Shown here: positions 29,951 to 39,734 of the stretch, one piece after another
How the letters are laid out: the number at the start of each line of letters is the position of its first letter
How positions within the stretch are numbered: the first letter of the stretch is position 1
Origin: Microbacterium mangrovi
GTDB taxonomy: Bacteria > Actinomycetota > Actinomycetes > Actinomycetales > Microbacteriaceae
Direction: 5' to 3'
Assembly: GCF_000802305.1 (NCBI RefSeq)
Contig: NZ_JTDK01000016.1
Coordinates: 1-64,000 of the forward strand
Length of the DNA: 64,000 nucleotides
Made by a program: the position numbers and the translations under genes
The notes under the pieces: generated by a model
Told to the model about the DNA's origin: nothing
Databases searched by the model: none
Seen by the model: the letters and a program-made list of their open reading frames with translations, nothing else

Positions 29951-30077
29951 TCCCTCCCCGCAGGCTCAGCGCGCGGCGCGTGTGCGCGCCCCCGCCGACA
30001 GTGCAGAATGGGCATCAGCACGCGCGCTGGGGCAGTTCGGGCGCGGTGCGACGTCCGATGAGCGACAGGGGATCAAC

Positions 30078-31580
30078 GTGGCCGACAACTCGAAGGCCGT
30101 CCCGGCCGATGACGCCGGAGCCGAAGATGTGACGGTACTCGAGCGGCGCATCGCCGAACTCGAAGCCGAGAACGCGCGGCTCGCCGCCGACGCCGGCCGT
30201 CCGGCGGCCGTCGAGAAGGAGCGCCGCTACCCACGCGGATCCTGGTGGCGGGCGGTCCTGTCGGCGATCTGCATCACCCTGGCCACCATCCTCGTTCCCG
30301 TCTCGGTGGTCGGAGCGTGGGCGCGGGCGGAGCTCGTCAACGAAGACCAGTTCGTCGCCACCCTCGGCCCGCTCGCGGCCGATCCGGCCGTGCAGAACAT
30401 GGTCATCGACGAGACGATGACGGCCATCGAGCAGAAGGTCGACTTCCAGCAGATCACGAGCAACGTGATCGACGGCGTCGCCGGCCTCAACGGCATGCCG
30501 CCGCGCGCGGCGCAGGCGCTCGACCTCCTCAAGGCCCCGGCGGCCAGCGGCCTGCAGAACCTCGTCGAGACCGGCGTGACCAAGGTCGTCCAGTCCGATC
30601 AGTTCACAGACGTCTGGAACACGGCCGTCCGCAGCGCGCATCGGGCCCTCACGGCCGTCGCGACCGCCGACAACACCGGGGCGTTCGTCCTGACCGACAA
30701 GGGCCTCGGCCTGAACCTCGGCCCCATCGTCGATCAGGTCAAGCAGAAGCTCGTCGCCCAGGGCATCGGCGTGGCGAACATGATCCCGACGGTCGACAAG
30801 GTGATCATCATCGGCGACGGCAGCGCGGTGACGACCATCCAGACCGTGTACAGCCTCGCCGTCACAGCGGGGTACTGGCTGCCCTTCGTCACCCTCGCCC
30901 TCTTCCTCCTCGGCATCCTGCTGGCCCGTCGCCGCAGCGTCGCCGTGGTCGGGTCCGGCATCGGCCTGTTCGTCGGAGCCGGTGCGCTTGCGATCTCGTT
31001 CCAGATCGGCGACAGCGTCGTGGGCGTCGCGGCCTCCCGGCTGAAGGTGTCCGCGAGCGGCCTGGACGTCGTCTACCAGGCGCTCGTGAAGGACATGCTG
31101 CACACGGCGACGATCGGAGCGGTCCTCGGCCTCTTCATCGCCGTGATCGGCTGGGCTCTGGGCAGCTGGTCCTCCTCCCGCCGGATGCGCGGCCTCGTCG
31201 GAGGGCTGAACAGCAGCGCGCGCACGTCCCTGGCCGCACGCGGCATGAACACCGGGCGGTTCGGGGAGGGACTCTTCCGGTTCCGCACCCTCATCCACGT
31301 GCTCGCCGTGGTCGCCGCCGTGGTGTGGCTACTGGCCCTGCGCCCGCTCTCGTTCGGCGACATCGTGCTCGTCATCGTCGTCGTGCTCCTCATCACCTGG
31401 GTGATCGAGCTCCTGCAGAAGCGTCCGGACGAGGTCCCGGCGCCGTCCGCCGAGCCCGTCGACGAGCACCCCGGCGACACGGCGATCGAGCCCGAAGCAG
31501 AGCCCGGGTCCGACGGCGACACCGCCCCGCTCCCGGCCGACGAGGACGCCACCGCCACGGAGCCGCTCGGACGACGCTGA
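30078..31580 (+). CDS. conserved membrane protein with extracytoplasmic domain
   Basis: I do not recognise a functional family. The 500-residue protein has a short N-terminal coiled coil ('TVLERRIAELEAENARLAAD', about 16-35), a first membrane helix at about 58-80, a 180-residue extracytoplasmic region rich in helices ('ELVNEDQFVATLGPLAADPAVQ'), then four more membrane helices between about 270 and 460 and an acidic Glu/Asp/Pro tail. Start is GTG at 30078 after an AGGGG ribosome site. It is likely a cell-envelope protein; similar architectures occur in many actinobacteria. Confidence 0.7.
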   Translation: MADNSKAVPADDAGAEDVTVLERRIAELEAENARLAADAGRPAAVEKERRYPRGSWWRAVLSAICITLATILVPVSVVGAWARAELVNEDQFVATLGPLAADPAVQNMVIDETMTAIEQKVDFQQITSNVIDGVAGLNGMPPRAAQALDLLKAPAASGLQNLVETGVTKVVQSDQFTDVWNTAVRSAHRALTAVATADNTGAFVLTDKGLGLNLGPIVDQVKQKLVAQGIGVANMIPTVDKVIIIGDGSAVTTIQTVYSLAVTAGYWLPFVTLALFLLGILLARRRSVAVVGSGIGLFVGAGALAISFQIGDSVVGVAASRLKVSASGLDVVYQALVKDMLHTATIGAVLGLFIAVIGWALGSWSSSRRMRGLVGGLNSSARTSLAARGMNTGRFGEGLFRFRTLIHVLAVVAAVVWLLALRPLSFGDIVLVIVVVLLITWVIELLQKRPDEVPAPSAEPVDEHPGDTAIEPEAEPGSDGDTAPLPADEDATATEPLGRR

Positions 31581-31586
31581 GCAATC

Positions 31587-31625
31587 GCGGAGGGGGTCGC
31601 ACCAGGACGCTGCGACCCCCTCCGC
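31587..31625. terminator. bidirectional terminator
   Basis: A perfect 15-bp stem (31587-31601 with 31611-31625) and 9-base loop lies between the convergent membrane-protein gene and metF, followed by GTTCTTC on the plus strand. It should stop transcripts from both sides. Confidence 0.88.
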
Positions 31626-31630
31626 GTTCT

Positions 31631-32563
31631 TCAGGCCCGCGAGGGAAGCAGGTCGGCCGCCGCGAGCACGTCGAGCACCGTCGCATGGTTGTTGAACGCG
31701 TAGAGGTGCACGCCGGGCGCCCCGCCTTCGACCACCGCCCGCACCAGCGCGGATGCGTGCGCGATGCCGACTGCACGCTGGCCCTCGGCGGTCGGTTCGA
31801 CGTCCAGCGCGACCGCGAGCTCGCCGGGCAGACTCTCCCCCGACAGCTGCAGCACCCGCTGCAGGCGCCTGGGCGAGATGATCGGCATGATCCCCGGAAG
31901 GATCGGAATTGTCACGCCGGCCGTGCGCGACCGGTCGACGAACGACAGGTAGTCGTCGGCGTAGAAGAACAGCTGGGTGATCGCGAGGGTCGCGCCGGCC
32001 GCCTCCTTCGCCAGAAGGGCGTCGATGTGCTCGCGCGAGTGGCGCGATCGCGGGTGACCGTTGGGGAACGCCGCGACCGCGATCTGCACGTCGTGGGGCT
32101 CGACCACGCGCGCCGCCTGCGGAAGCCCGGGCACCGGCGCCTCGCCGTACGGCACGCGCTCGGCCTGCACCCGGTCGATGAGCTGGGCGAGTTCGGCGGC
32201 GCTGCGGATGTCGCCGAGGAAGTCGTCGCCTTCGGCGGCGCCCTCGGGGGGATCGCCGCGCAGCGCCAGGAACCGCGTGATGCCGGCATCCAGGAACTCC
32301 CGGATGAGCGCGGTCGCCTCCGAGTAGCTGGTGCCGACGCAGGTGAGGTGCGCCATCGGCTCGACGTCGGTGGTGTCGAGGATGTGCCGCAGCAGGGCGA
32401 GGGACCTGTCCCGCGTGGAGCCCCCGGCCCCATAGGTGACCGAGATGAAGGCGGGATCGATGGCGGCGAGACGCCGGACGGTCTCGTGCAGCGCGGGAAT
32501 GCCGGCATCCGTGCGTGCCGGATAGAGCTCGAACGACACCGGCACTTCGACGGTGGCGGGCAT
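31631..32563 (-). CDS. metF: methylenetetrahydrofolate reductase
   Basis: MetF makes 5-methyl-THF for methionine synthesis with FAD. The 310-residue barrel has 'PVSFELYPARTDAG' with the catalytic Glu, 'VTYGAGGSTRDRS', 'HLTCVGTS', 'LALRGDPPEG' and 'AITQLFFYADDY'. Length is normal. A TACTCT -10 near 32687-32682 gives a leader of about 110 bases. The leader has a GC-rich hairpin, but I see no SAM-riboswitch core. Confidence 0.95.
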   Translation of the reverse strand: MPATVEVPVSFELYPARTDAGIPALHETVRRLAAIDPAFISVTYGAGGSTRDRSLALLRHILDTTDVEPMAHLTCVGTSYSEATALIREFLDAGITRFLALRGDPPEGAAEGDDFLGDIRSAAELAQLIDRVQAERVPYGEAPVPGLPQAARVVEPHDVQIAVAAFPNGHPRSRHSREHIDALLAKEAAGATLAITQLFFYADDYLSFVDRSRTAGVTIPILPGIMPIISPRRLQRVLQLSGESLPGELAVALDVEPTAEGQRAVGIAHASALVRAVVEGGAPGVHLYAFNNHATVLDVLAAADLLPSRA

Positions 32564-32738
32564 GCGGACCTCGCTTCGGGGCAGACAGACAAGACGGCGA
32601 CGCCCGGAGGCGTTCGTCGCGGATGCCGGGCTCGGCTGTCGCGTGGCCGGCCCGGAGACGATGTCCGGATCCGACACTTTCAGAGTACGCGATGGCTCCG
32701 CGCGGATGACGCCGCGTGACACCGCGTAGCGTGGGGCC

Positions 32739-34664
32739 ATGCCCACGACGCTCCCCTACGGCTCCTGGCCGTCCCCGATCACGGCCGCCCAGGCGGCGGC
32801 CGCCGCTCCCCGCCTCGACGGGGCCCGCTTCGTCGGCGACGACGTGTGGTGGGGACAGAGCGTGCCCGAGGAGGGCGGTCGCACTGCCGTGATGCGGCGC
32901 GGTGCCGACGGCGACGAGACGGTGCTGCCCGCTCCCTGGGACGCGCGCTCCCGCGTCCACGAGTACGGCGGCGGGGCCTGGACCGTGACCGATGACGGTC
33001 GCCTGGTGTTCGCGGAGAAGAGCGACCAGCGCCTCCGGATCCTCGTGCCCGGGGCGGAGCCGGAGCCGCTGACGCCCGCCGACGCGGGGATGCGCTTCGC
33101 CGACCTGCAGATCGTCGGCGACGAGGTCTGGGCGGTGCGCGAGACGCACGGGACCGGGGCGGCCGTTCCGCCCCGCGACATCGTCCGGATCCCGCTCGAC
33201 GGTTCGGCATCCGGCGACGCGCGGGCCCTCGGCCGCGTCGTCGGCGGGAGCGACTTCGTGGCGTACCCGCGGGTGTCGCCGGACGGCACCCGGCTGGCGT
33301 GGATCGCGTGGGACCACCCGAACATGCCCTGGGACGAGACCCGGCTGCGGGTCGGCGATCTGCGCGGCGGCGAGGTGCGCTCGTGGCGGGACCTCGCCGG
33401 CGGCCCCGGGGAATCGGTGCTGCAGCCGGAATGGACGGGCCCCGGCGCCTTGACCTTCGTCTCGGATCGCACCGGATGGTGGAACCTGTACCGGTGGGCG
33501 GACGACGAGACCTCGGCCCTCGCACCCGCCGAGGCCGAGACCGGCGGACCGCTGTGGAACCTCGGCGTGCGCTGGTTCCTCCCCCTCGCGGACGGCCGCA
33601 TCCTCGCGGTGCGCACTGACGGCGGCGACACTCTGGTGGTCCTCGATCCCGTCTCCGGGGCGATCCGGCAGCTGCCCGCGGTCGTGACCTCGCGGGTGCT
33701 GCTGGACGACGTGCGCGGCTCCCGGGTGCTCCTGCGCGGCGCCGGCGCGCAGACGTTCGGAGCCGTCTGGATGCTCGACCTCGACGACCCGGAGGGCCGC
33801 CCGCACCCGGTGGCCGGCGGCGACGCCGGGGTGGATGCCGCGTGGCTGGCCGTGCCGCGGGCCGTCACGGTCGACGGCCCGCACGGGCCGGTCCACGCCT
33901 ACGCGTATCCGCCCACCAGCCCGGAGGCGCAGGCGCCCGACGGCGAGCTCGCGCCCTACCTCGTGCTCGCGCACGGCGGGCCGACGGCGAGCGCCTCGGG
34001 CGGGGCATCCCTCGACGTCGCGTACTTCACGAGCCGTGGCATCGGCGTGCTCGACGTCGACTACGGCGGCTCCACCGGTTACGGCCGCGCCTATCGGGAC
34101 CGGCTGCGCGGCCAGTGGGGAATCGTCGACCGCGACGACGTCATCGCCGCGGCGGCGGGCCTGGCCGACCAGGGCCTCGCCGACGGCGCGCGCCTCGCGA
34201 TCAAGGGCGGTTCGGCCGGCGGTTGGACCGTGCTCTGCGCCCTCACCGCCTCAGACCGCTTCGCCGCCGGCATCAGCCGGTACGGCGTCGCGGACCTCCG
34301 CGCCCTCGCGGCCGACACCCACGATTTCGAGGCCCGGTACGTGGACGGGCTCGTGGGGCCCCTCCCCGAGGCCGAGGCCGTCTACATCGAGCGGTCGCCG
34401 CTGTCGCACCTGGACGGATTCACGACGCCGATGCTCCTCGAACAGGGACTCGACGACGCCGTCGTCCCGCCGTCGCAGTCCGAAGCGGTCCGCGATGCCC
34501 TCGCCGCGAAGGGGATCGCGTCGGCCTACCTGACGTTCGAGGGCGAGGGACACGGCTTCCGGCGGTCGGAGACGATCGTGCGCACGCTGGAGGCCGAATA
34601 TGCCTTCCTCGGCGCCGTGCTGGGGTTCGCCACGCCCGGGGTCGACCCGATCGCCCTCGACTGA
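32739..34664 (+). CDS. S9 family prolyl oligopeptidase-like hydrolase
   Basis: The 641-residue protein has an N-terminal beta-propeller (about 30-385) of the DPP-IV/acylaminoacyl-peptidase kind and a C-terminal alpha/beta hydrolase domain. The triad is visible: Ser in 'KGGSAGGWTVL' (near 491), Asp in 'GLDDAVVPP' (near 570) and His in 'GEGHGFRRS' (near 605). No signal peptide is seen, so it is cytosolic. TAGCGT (32727-32732) lies six bases before the ATG, so the mRNA is leaderless. Substrates are probably short peptides. Confidence 0.9.
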   Translation: MPTTLPYGSWPSPITAAQAAAAAPRLDGARFVGDDVWWGQSVPEEGGRTAVMRRGADGDETVLPAPWDARSRVHEYGGGAWTVTDDGRLVFAEKSDQRLRILVPGAEPEPLTPADAGMRFADLQIVGDEVWAVRETHGTGAAVPPRDIVRIPLDGSASGDARALGRVVGGSDFVAYPRVSPDGTRLAWIAWDHPNMPWDETRLRVGDLRGGEVRSWRDLAGGPGESVLQPEWTGPGALTFVSDRTGWWNLYRWADDETSALAPAEAETGGPLWNLGVRWFLPLADGRILAVRTDGGDTLVVLDPVSGAIRQLPAVVTSRVLLDDVRGSRVLLRGAGAQTFGAVWMLDLDDPEGRPHPVAGGDAGVDAAWLAVPRAVTVDGPHGPVHAYAYPPTSPEAQAPDGELAPYLVLAHGGPTASASGGASLDVAYFTSRGIGVLDVDYGGSTGYGRAYRDRLRGQWGIVDRDDVIAAAAGLADQGLADGARLAIKGGSAGGWTVLCALTASDRFAAGISRYGVADLRALAADTHDFEARYVDGLVGPLPEAEAVYIERSPLSHLDGFTTPMLLEQGLDDAVVPPSQSEAVRDALAAKGIASAYLTFEGEGHGFRRSETIVRTLEAEYAFLGAVLGFATPGVDPIALD

Positions 34665-34676
34665 TCCGTCGCGCCG

Positions 34677-36182
34677 TCAGGCGGCGAGGAACGGCGCGAG
34701 CCGGGCGGCGAGACGCTCTCCCACGAAGGCGTGCAGCTGAGAGCCGTCGGGGCCATGCTCCAGCGAGACCACGTGGCCCGTCTCGTGCACCGCGGCGATG
34801 AGGTCACCGCGGTCGTACGGCACGACCGCCCGGATCTCCACGGCCGGCAGCGGCAGTGCCGCTTCGATCGCGGTGCGCAGGTCGGCGATGCCCTCGCCGG
34901 TGCGCGACGACGCGAAGTGCGCGCGCGGCTCGAGGCCGCGCAGCACCAGCCGGGTGTCGTCGTCGACGAGGTCGGCCTTGTTGAACACCACCATCTCGGG
35001 GATGTCGCGGGCACCGATCTCGCCGAGCACGTCGCGCACGGTCTGGATCTGTCCGGCCGGGTCGGGGTGGGCGGCATCCACCACGTGCACGATGATGTCG
35101 GCATCCCCCACCTCCTCCAGCGTGGAGCGGAAGGCCTCCACCAGCTGGTGCGGCAGATTGCGGACGAAGCCGACGGTGTCGGCGAGCGTGTAGATGCGGC
35201 CGTCCTCGGCCTCCACGCGGCGCACGGTGGCATCCAGCGTGGCGAACAGGGCGTTCTCCACCAGCACGCCGGCGTGGGTGATGCGGTTGAGCAGGCTGGA
35301 CTTGCCGGCGTTGGTGTACCCGGCGATCGCGACCGACGGGATCGTGTTGCGCTTGCGCTCGGCCCGCTTCGCCTCGCGCGCCGGCGCGTAGTCCTTGATC
35401 TGCCGGCGCAGCAGCGCCATCTTGGTGCGGATGCGGCGACGGTCCAGCTCGATCTTCGTCTCACCCGGTCCGCGCGAGCCCATGCCGGCGCCGCCGGCGC
35501 CGACCTGGCCACCGGCCTGGCGGCTCATCGAGTCGCCCCAGCCGCGCAGGCGCGGCAGCAGGTACTCGAGCTGCGCCAGTTCGACCTGGGCCTTGCCCTC
35601 GCGGCTCTTGGCGTGCTGGCTGAAGATGTCGAGGATCACCGTGGTGCGGTCGATGACCTTCACCTTGACGACGTCTTCGAGGGCACGACGCTGGCTGGGT
35701 GCGAGCTCGGTGTCGGCGATCACGGTGTCGGCCCCGACCGCCGCGACGATGTCGCGCAGTTCCTCCGCCTTGCCGCGTCCGACGTACGTCGCCGGGTCCG
35801 GATGCGGGCGGCGCTGAAGCACGCCGTCGAGCACCACGGCTCCGGCCGTCTCGGCGAGGGCGGCCAGCTCGCGCAGCGAGTTCTCGGCATCCTCCGTCGC
35901 CCCCTGGGGGTGCACGCCGACGAGCACCACGTTCTCCAGGCGCAGCTGGCGGTACTCGACCTCGGTGACGTCCTCGAGCTCGGTCGACAGGCCCACCACG
36001 CGCCGCAGCGCGGCGCGATCCTCACGGTCCCACTGACCGCCGTCGAAGTCGCCGCCCTCGGCGGTCGCATCATCCTGGAGCGCCTGCGCCGGGCCGAACC
36101 GGTGCACCCCGGAATGCGAATCGGCATTCTGCAGCACGCGTTCGATGGGATCGGTGGGATCGGCGGGGTGTGACGTCTCGAT
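34677..36182 (-). CDS. hflX: ribosome-rescue GTPase HflX
   Basis: HflX splits stalled ribosomes using GTP. The protein (about 501 residues) has the HflX N-domain ('NVVLVGVHPQG...LAALAETAGA', 'TYVGRGKAEEL'), the glycine-rich linker 'GAGGAGMGSRGPGETK', and the G domain with G1 'GYTNAGKSS', G3 'DTVGF' and G4 'NKAD'. The ATG at 36293 lies upstream of the likely -10 (TAGAGT, 36238-36233) and inside the divergent gene, so it is rejected. The only good ribosome site, AAGGAG (36195-36190), is seven bases before an ATC codon at 36182 and four before a CTG at 36185; a non-ATG start is likely. Confidence 0.9.
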   Translation of the reverse strand: METSHPADPTDPIERVLQNADSHSGVHRFGPAQALQDDATAEGGDFDGGQWDREDRAALRRVVGLSTELEDVTEVEYRQLRLENVVLVGVHPQGATEDAENSLRELAALAETAGAVVLDGVLQRRPHPDPATYVGRGKAEELRDIVAAVGADTVIADTELAPSQRRALEDVVKVKVIDRTTVILDIFSQHAKSREGKAQVELAQLEYLLPRLRGWGDSMSRQAGGQVGAGGAGMGSRGPGETKIELDRRRIRTKMALLRRQIKDYAPAREAKRAERKRNTIPSVAIAGYTNAGKSSLLNRITHAGVLVENALFATLDATVRRVEAEDGRIYTLADTVGFVRNLPHQLVEAFRSTLEEVGDADIIVHVVDAAHPDPAGQIQTVRDVLGEIGARDIPEMVVFNKADLVDDDTRLVLRGLEPRAHFASSRTGEGIADLRTAIEAALPLPAVEIRAVVPYDRGDLIAAVHETGHVVSLEHGPDGSQLHAFVGERLAARLAPFLAA

Positions 36183-36278
36183 CAGGAGGCTCCTTCGATA
36201 GAAGGCCGCACGCGATGTGCCGGCATCCGTAAACTCTATCCCCACGCAGAGCGGTCCTGGTCCGGTACGCTCACTCCT

Positions 36279-36920
36279 ATGCCGAGTGACCACTACTTCA
36301 CGGCGTCACCGGCCAGTCCCGAGAGCCTGCGACGCATCCGCGTTCGCCTGGTCGACCGCGAAGTCGAGGTGACCACCGCCAGCGGTGTGTTCAGTCCCGA
36401 CCGTCTGGATGCCGGAACCCAGGTTCTGCTGGCCAACACGCCCGCTCCGCCGCCCGGCGGCGATCTTCTCGACCTCGGCTGCGGCTGGGGCCCGATCTCG
36501 CTGTGGATGGCGATGGAGTCGCCCCACGCCACGGTGTGGGCCGTCGACGTCAATGAACGCGCGCTGGATCTCGTGCGCCGCAACGCGCAGGCGCTCGGAC
36601 TCGACAACATCCGTGCCGTCACGCCCGATCAGGTCCCGGAGCACGTCGAGCTGCGCGGCATCCGCTCCAATCCGCCCATCCGCGTCGGCAAGAACGAGCT
36701 GCACGGGATGCTGGAGCGGTGGATCCCGCGACTGGGCGAGCGCAGCGACGGCTGGTTCGTCGTCAAGCGCGACCTCGGGTCGGACTCGCTCCAGCGCTGG
36801 CTGGATGCCACGTTCACGAACGGCTACAGCGTGCACCGTGCGGCGACCGCCCGCGGGTACCGCGTGCTCAAGGTGCGCCGGCACGGGACTCCCCCCACCG
36901 AGGCGATCACGGTCGTCTGA
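36279..36920 (+). CDS. RsmC/RlmG-like methyltransferase
   Basis: The 213-residue protein is a methyltransferase small-domain (MTS) protein: SAM motif I 'LLDLGCGWGPISLW' (near 62-75), 'AVDVNERALDL', and the substrate motif 'SNPPIRVGK' in place of NPPF. Such proteins methylate guanine in 16S or 23S rRNA. Only the C-terminal catalytic half of E. coli RsmC is present, as is normal in actinobacteria. TACGCT (36266-36271) is seven bases before the ATG, so leaderless. Confidence 0.88.
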   Translation: MPSDHYFTASPASPESLRRIRVRLVDREVEVTTASGVFSPDRLDAGTQVLLANTPAPPPGGDLLDLGCGWGPISLWMAMESPHATVWAVDVNERALDLVRRNAQALGLDNIRAVTPDQVPEHVELRGIRSNPPIRVGKNELHGMLERWIPRLGERSDGWFVVKRDLGSDSLQRWLDATFTNGYSVHRAATARGYRVLKVRRHGTPPTEAITVV

Positions 36921-36944
36921 GCGCGGCTGGTCTAGTCTCGGATC

Positions 36945-37901
36945 GTGGACAGCTCCAACGCCCGCGTTCCGATCGAGCCGCAGCGCGTGGACGCGCCACT
37001 GACGTCATCCGCCGTGCTCCTGACCCTCACGCTCACCGATGCGCCGGATGCGGCCGAACGGGTGCGGGAGGTTCTTGGCGCCCTCGCCGACGTCACGAAG
37101 AACGTGGCCTTTCGCGATCTGTCGGCATCCCTTGCCTGCACGGTCGGGATCGGCAGCGACGCATGGGACGCCGTCACCGGCGCACCGCGGCCGGCGCACC
37201 TGCATCCGTTCCGCGAGGTGCGCGGCTCCGTCCACCGCGCCCCCGGCACGCCGGGCGATGTCCTGCTGCACATCCGGGCGGACCGCCGGGACCTCTGCTA
37301 CGAGCTGGAACGCCAACTGCTCGGCCTCTTCGGCGACGCGGTCGAGGTCGCCGACGAAACTGTCGGGTTCCGCTACTTCGACGTCCGCGACCTTCTCGGG
37401 TTCGTTGACGGCACCGCAAATCCGGTCGGCCCTGCGCTCCCGGCGGCGACGATCATCGGCGAGGAGGATCCCGCCGGCGTGGGCGGCAGTTACCTCGTGG
37501 TGCAGAAGTACGTCCACGATCTGGCCGCCTGGAAAGGCCTCACCACCGAGCAGCAGGAGGCGATCCTCGGGCGCACCAAGTCCGACAACATCGAACTCGA
37601 CGACGCGGCCGCACCCGATCAGAAGGCCCACAAGACGCTCACCACGATCACCGACGACGAGGGCGTGGAGCACGACATCCTGCGCGACAACATGCCGTTC
37701 GGCTCGCCGGGTCGGGGCGAGTTCGGCACGTACTTCATCGGCTACGCCCGCGAGCTGTGGGTGATCGAGCGGATGCTGGAGCGCATGTTCATCGGCGATC
37801 CGCCGGGCAAGCACGACCGGCTGCTCGACTTTTCGACGGCGCTGACCGGCGGCGTGTTCTTCGTCCCGTCGGCGAGCCTGCTGGAGACCTTCGGCGACTG
37901 A
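36945..37901 (+). CDS. dye-decolorizing peroxidase, B type
   Basis: DyP enzymes are haem peroxidases. The 318-residue protein has the GxxDG motif as 'GFVDGTANP' (distal Asp near 153), the haem-ligand His in 'QKAHKTLTTI', the distal Arg in 'LRDNMPFG', and 'GTYFIGYARE'. No Tat signal is present, so it is cytosolic. It ends at 'SASLLETFGD', without the C-terminal extension that sends some DyPs into encapsulin shells. No encapsulin gene is in the window. GTG start with TAGTCT (36933-36938) six bases before it: leaderless. Confidence 0.93.
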   Translation: MDSSNARVPIEPQRVDAPLTSSAVLLTLTLTDAPDAAERVREVLGALADVTKNVAFRDLSASLACTVGIGSDAWDAVTGAPRPAHLHPFREVRGSVHRAPGTPGDVLLHIRADRRDLCYELERQLLGLFGDAVEVADETVGFRYFDVRDLLGFVDGTANPVGPALPAATIIGEEDPAGVGGSYLVVQKYVHDLAAWKGLTTEQQEAILGRTKSDNIELDDAAAPDQKAHKTLTTITDDEGVEHDILRDNMPFGSPGRGEFGTYFIGYARELWVIERMLERMFIGDPPGKHDRLLDFSTALTGGVFFVPSASLLETFGD

Positions 37902-37925
37902 CGGGGGGCGGCGCCGCAGAGGCGC

Positions 37926-38789
37926 TCAGGCGAGCGCGACCTCGCCGGAGAAGACGAGGGATGCCGGCCCCGACAGCAGCACGTGGCCGTCGACCATGCG
38001 CACGCCGAGCACCCCGCCGGGGACCTCGACGCGCCAGCGGTCGGGTGCGGCCGCGCCGGCCCATTCGCGCACGGCGAGGGCGGCCGCGGCGACGCCGGTG
38101 CCGCAGCTCAGGGTCTCCCCCACCCCGCGTTCGAACACGCGCATGCGGATGTGCCCGACGCCGTCGTGCACCAGCGGATCGGCCGGCACGACGAACTCGA
38201 TGTTGGCGCCGAGCGGCGGCTCCGGCTGGATGACGGGCTGAACGGTCAGGTCGAGGCCGTCGAGCTCGGTGTCGCCGGCGATCGCGACGACGACGTGCGG
38301 GTTGCCCACGTCGATGCCCTGGCCGGGGCGCGCGACTGGCAGCCCCTTGGCGCGCACCAGCGGCTCGCCCGACTCCACCCGGAACGCACCGAGATCGACC
38401 TCGTAGCCGAGGTCGCTGCGCGTCATCGTCAGCACCCCGTTGCGCGTGCCGATGCCGATCTCACCGGCGGCGTCGAGGGTGGCCAGGCCCGTGTTGAGCA
38501 GGTAGTGCAGGAAGACCCGGATGCCGTTGCCGCACATCTCGGCGATGGAGCCGTCGGCGTTGCGGTAGTCCATGAACCATTCGGCACCCTGGGCTGCGGC
38601 ATCCGCCCCGACTTCGATGCGCGACGATCGCACGACGCGGAGGATCCCGTCGCCGCCGATGCCGAAGCGGCGGTCGCACAGCACGGCCACCTGATCGGCG
38701 CTGAGGTCGAGCTCGCCGTCCGCGTCGGGCACGATCACGAAGTCGTTGCCGGTGCCGTGACCTTTGGTGAACGAGACGGTGCGCGACAT
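37926..38789 (-). CDS. dapF: diaminopimelate epimerase
   Basis: DapF makes meso-diaminopimelate for lysine and peptidoglycan. The 287-residue protein has both catalytic Cys regions, '[10 protein letters not shown]' (near 90) and '[12 protein letters not shown]' (near 235), and the N-terminal '[14 protein letters not shown]'. TAGACT (38802-38797) is seven bases before the ATG, so it has its own leaderless promoter after miaA. Confidence 0.97.
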   Translation of the reverse strand: MSRTVSFTKGHGTGNDFVIVPDADGELDLSADQVAVLCDRRFGIGGDGILRVVRSSRIEVGADAAAQGAEWFMDYRNADGSIAEMCGNGIRVFLHYLLNTGLATLDAAGEIGIGTRNGVLTMTRSDLGYEVDLGAFRVESGEPLVRAKGLPVARPGQGIDVGNPHVVVAIAGDTELDGLDLTVQPVIQPEPPLGANIEFVVPADPLVHDGVGHIRMRVFERGVGETLSCGTGVAAAALAVREWAGAAAPDRWRVEVPGGVLGVRMVDGHVLLSGPASLVFSGEVALA

Positions 38790-38828
38790 GGCTCTCAGTC
38801 TAGGGGGCGGCGATCGCCCGCCCGTCCG

Positions 38829-39734
38829 TCAGCCCGTCAGGGTGACGGCATCCTGGCCCGGGTCCACCCAGCGGAGTCCGGGATAGCGGCGGAACCACGA
38901 GACCTGGCGACGCGCATACCTCCGGGTGAGCGCCTGCGTCTCGGCGATCGCGTCGGCTTCGGTCTTCTCGCCGGTCAGCTGGGCGAGCGCCTGGGCGTAC
39001 CCGATCGCCCGGCGCGCCGTGGTGCCCCGTTCGAGCCCGCGGGCGCGCAGCATCTCGACCTCGTCGAGGATCCCGTCTGCCCACATCTTCTCGACGCGCG
39101 CGTCCAGGCGCGGCACGAGTTCGTCACGCGGCACCTGCACGCCGACGAGGCGGGTGTCCGGGTGCCAGAGCACGGGTTCGTCGGGAAGGGCCGCGCCGTG
39201 CGTGGCCTCCCCCTGCGCGAGCACTTCGAGCGCGCGGACGATGCGCCGGCCGTTGCGGGGGTCGACCCGGGCCGCCGTCGCCGGGTCCTCGCGCTGCAGG
39301 CGCGCGTACAGCGCACCGGGTCCGTGCCGGTCGAGTTCCGCTTCGAGCTCGGCGCGGAGTTCGTCGTCGTGGGGCGGAAACCGGAAATCGTAGACGACGC
39401 TCGACACGTAGAGCCCGGAGCCGCCGACGAGCACGGCGTCGGCACCGCGCGCCTGGATGTCGGCGATCGCGGTGCGGGCGGCATCCTGGTACCAGGCGAC
39501 GGCCGCCTCATCGGTGACCTCGAGCACGTCGAAGAGGTGGTGCGGGATGCCGCGCCGCTCCGACTCCGGGAGCTTCGCCGTGCCGATGTCCATGCCGCGA
39601 TACAGCTGCATGGCGTCGGCGTTGACGATCTCGGCGGGGCGACCCGCACGGGTCAGCTGCTCGGCGACGTCGAGCGACAGCGCCGTCTTGCCGGTGCCGG
39701 TGGCCCCGACGATCGCGTAGAGGCGGGGGCTCAC
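38829..39734 (-). CDS. miaA: tRNA dimethylallyltransferase
   Basis: MiaA adds the isopentenyl group to A37 of tRNAs reading UNN codons. The 301-residue protein has the P-loop 'GATGTGKT' (10-17), '[17 protein letters not shown]' and 'LVGGSGLYV'. The GTG start overlaps the miaB stop (GTGA); the two enzymes act one after the other on the same base. Confidence 0.95.
   Translation of the reverse strand: MSPRLYAIVGATGTGKTALSLDVAEQLTRAGRPAEIVNADAMQLYRGMDIGTAKLPESERRGIPHHLFDVLEVTDEAAVAWYQDAARTAIADIQARGADAVLVGGSGLYVSSVVYDFRFPPHDDELRAELEAELDRHGPGALYARLQREDPATAARVDPRNGRRIVRALEVLAQGEATHGAALPDEPVLWHPDTRLVGVQVPRDELVPRLDARVEKMWADGILDEVEMLRARGLERGTTARRAIGYAQALAQLTGEKTEADAIAETQALTRRYARRQVSWFRRYPGLRWVDPGQDAVTLTG

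Noticed and set aside
32564..32690. Possible SAM riboswitch before metF
   Set aside because: The leader is about 110 bases and has a GC-rich hairpin, but none of the conserved SAM-I/IV core was found.
36279..36293. ATG start of hflX at 36293
   Set aside because: It lies inside the divergent methyltransferase gene and upstream of the likely hflX promoter.
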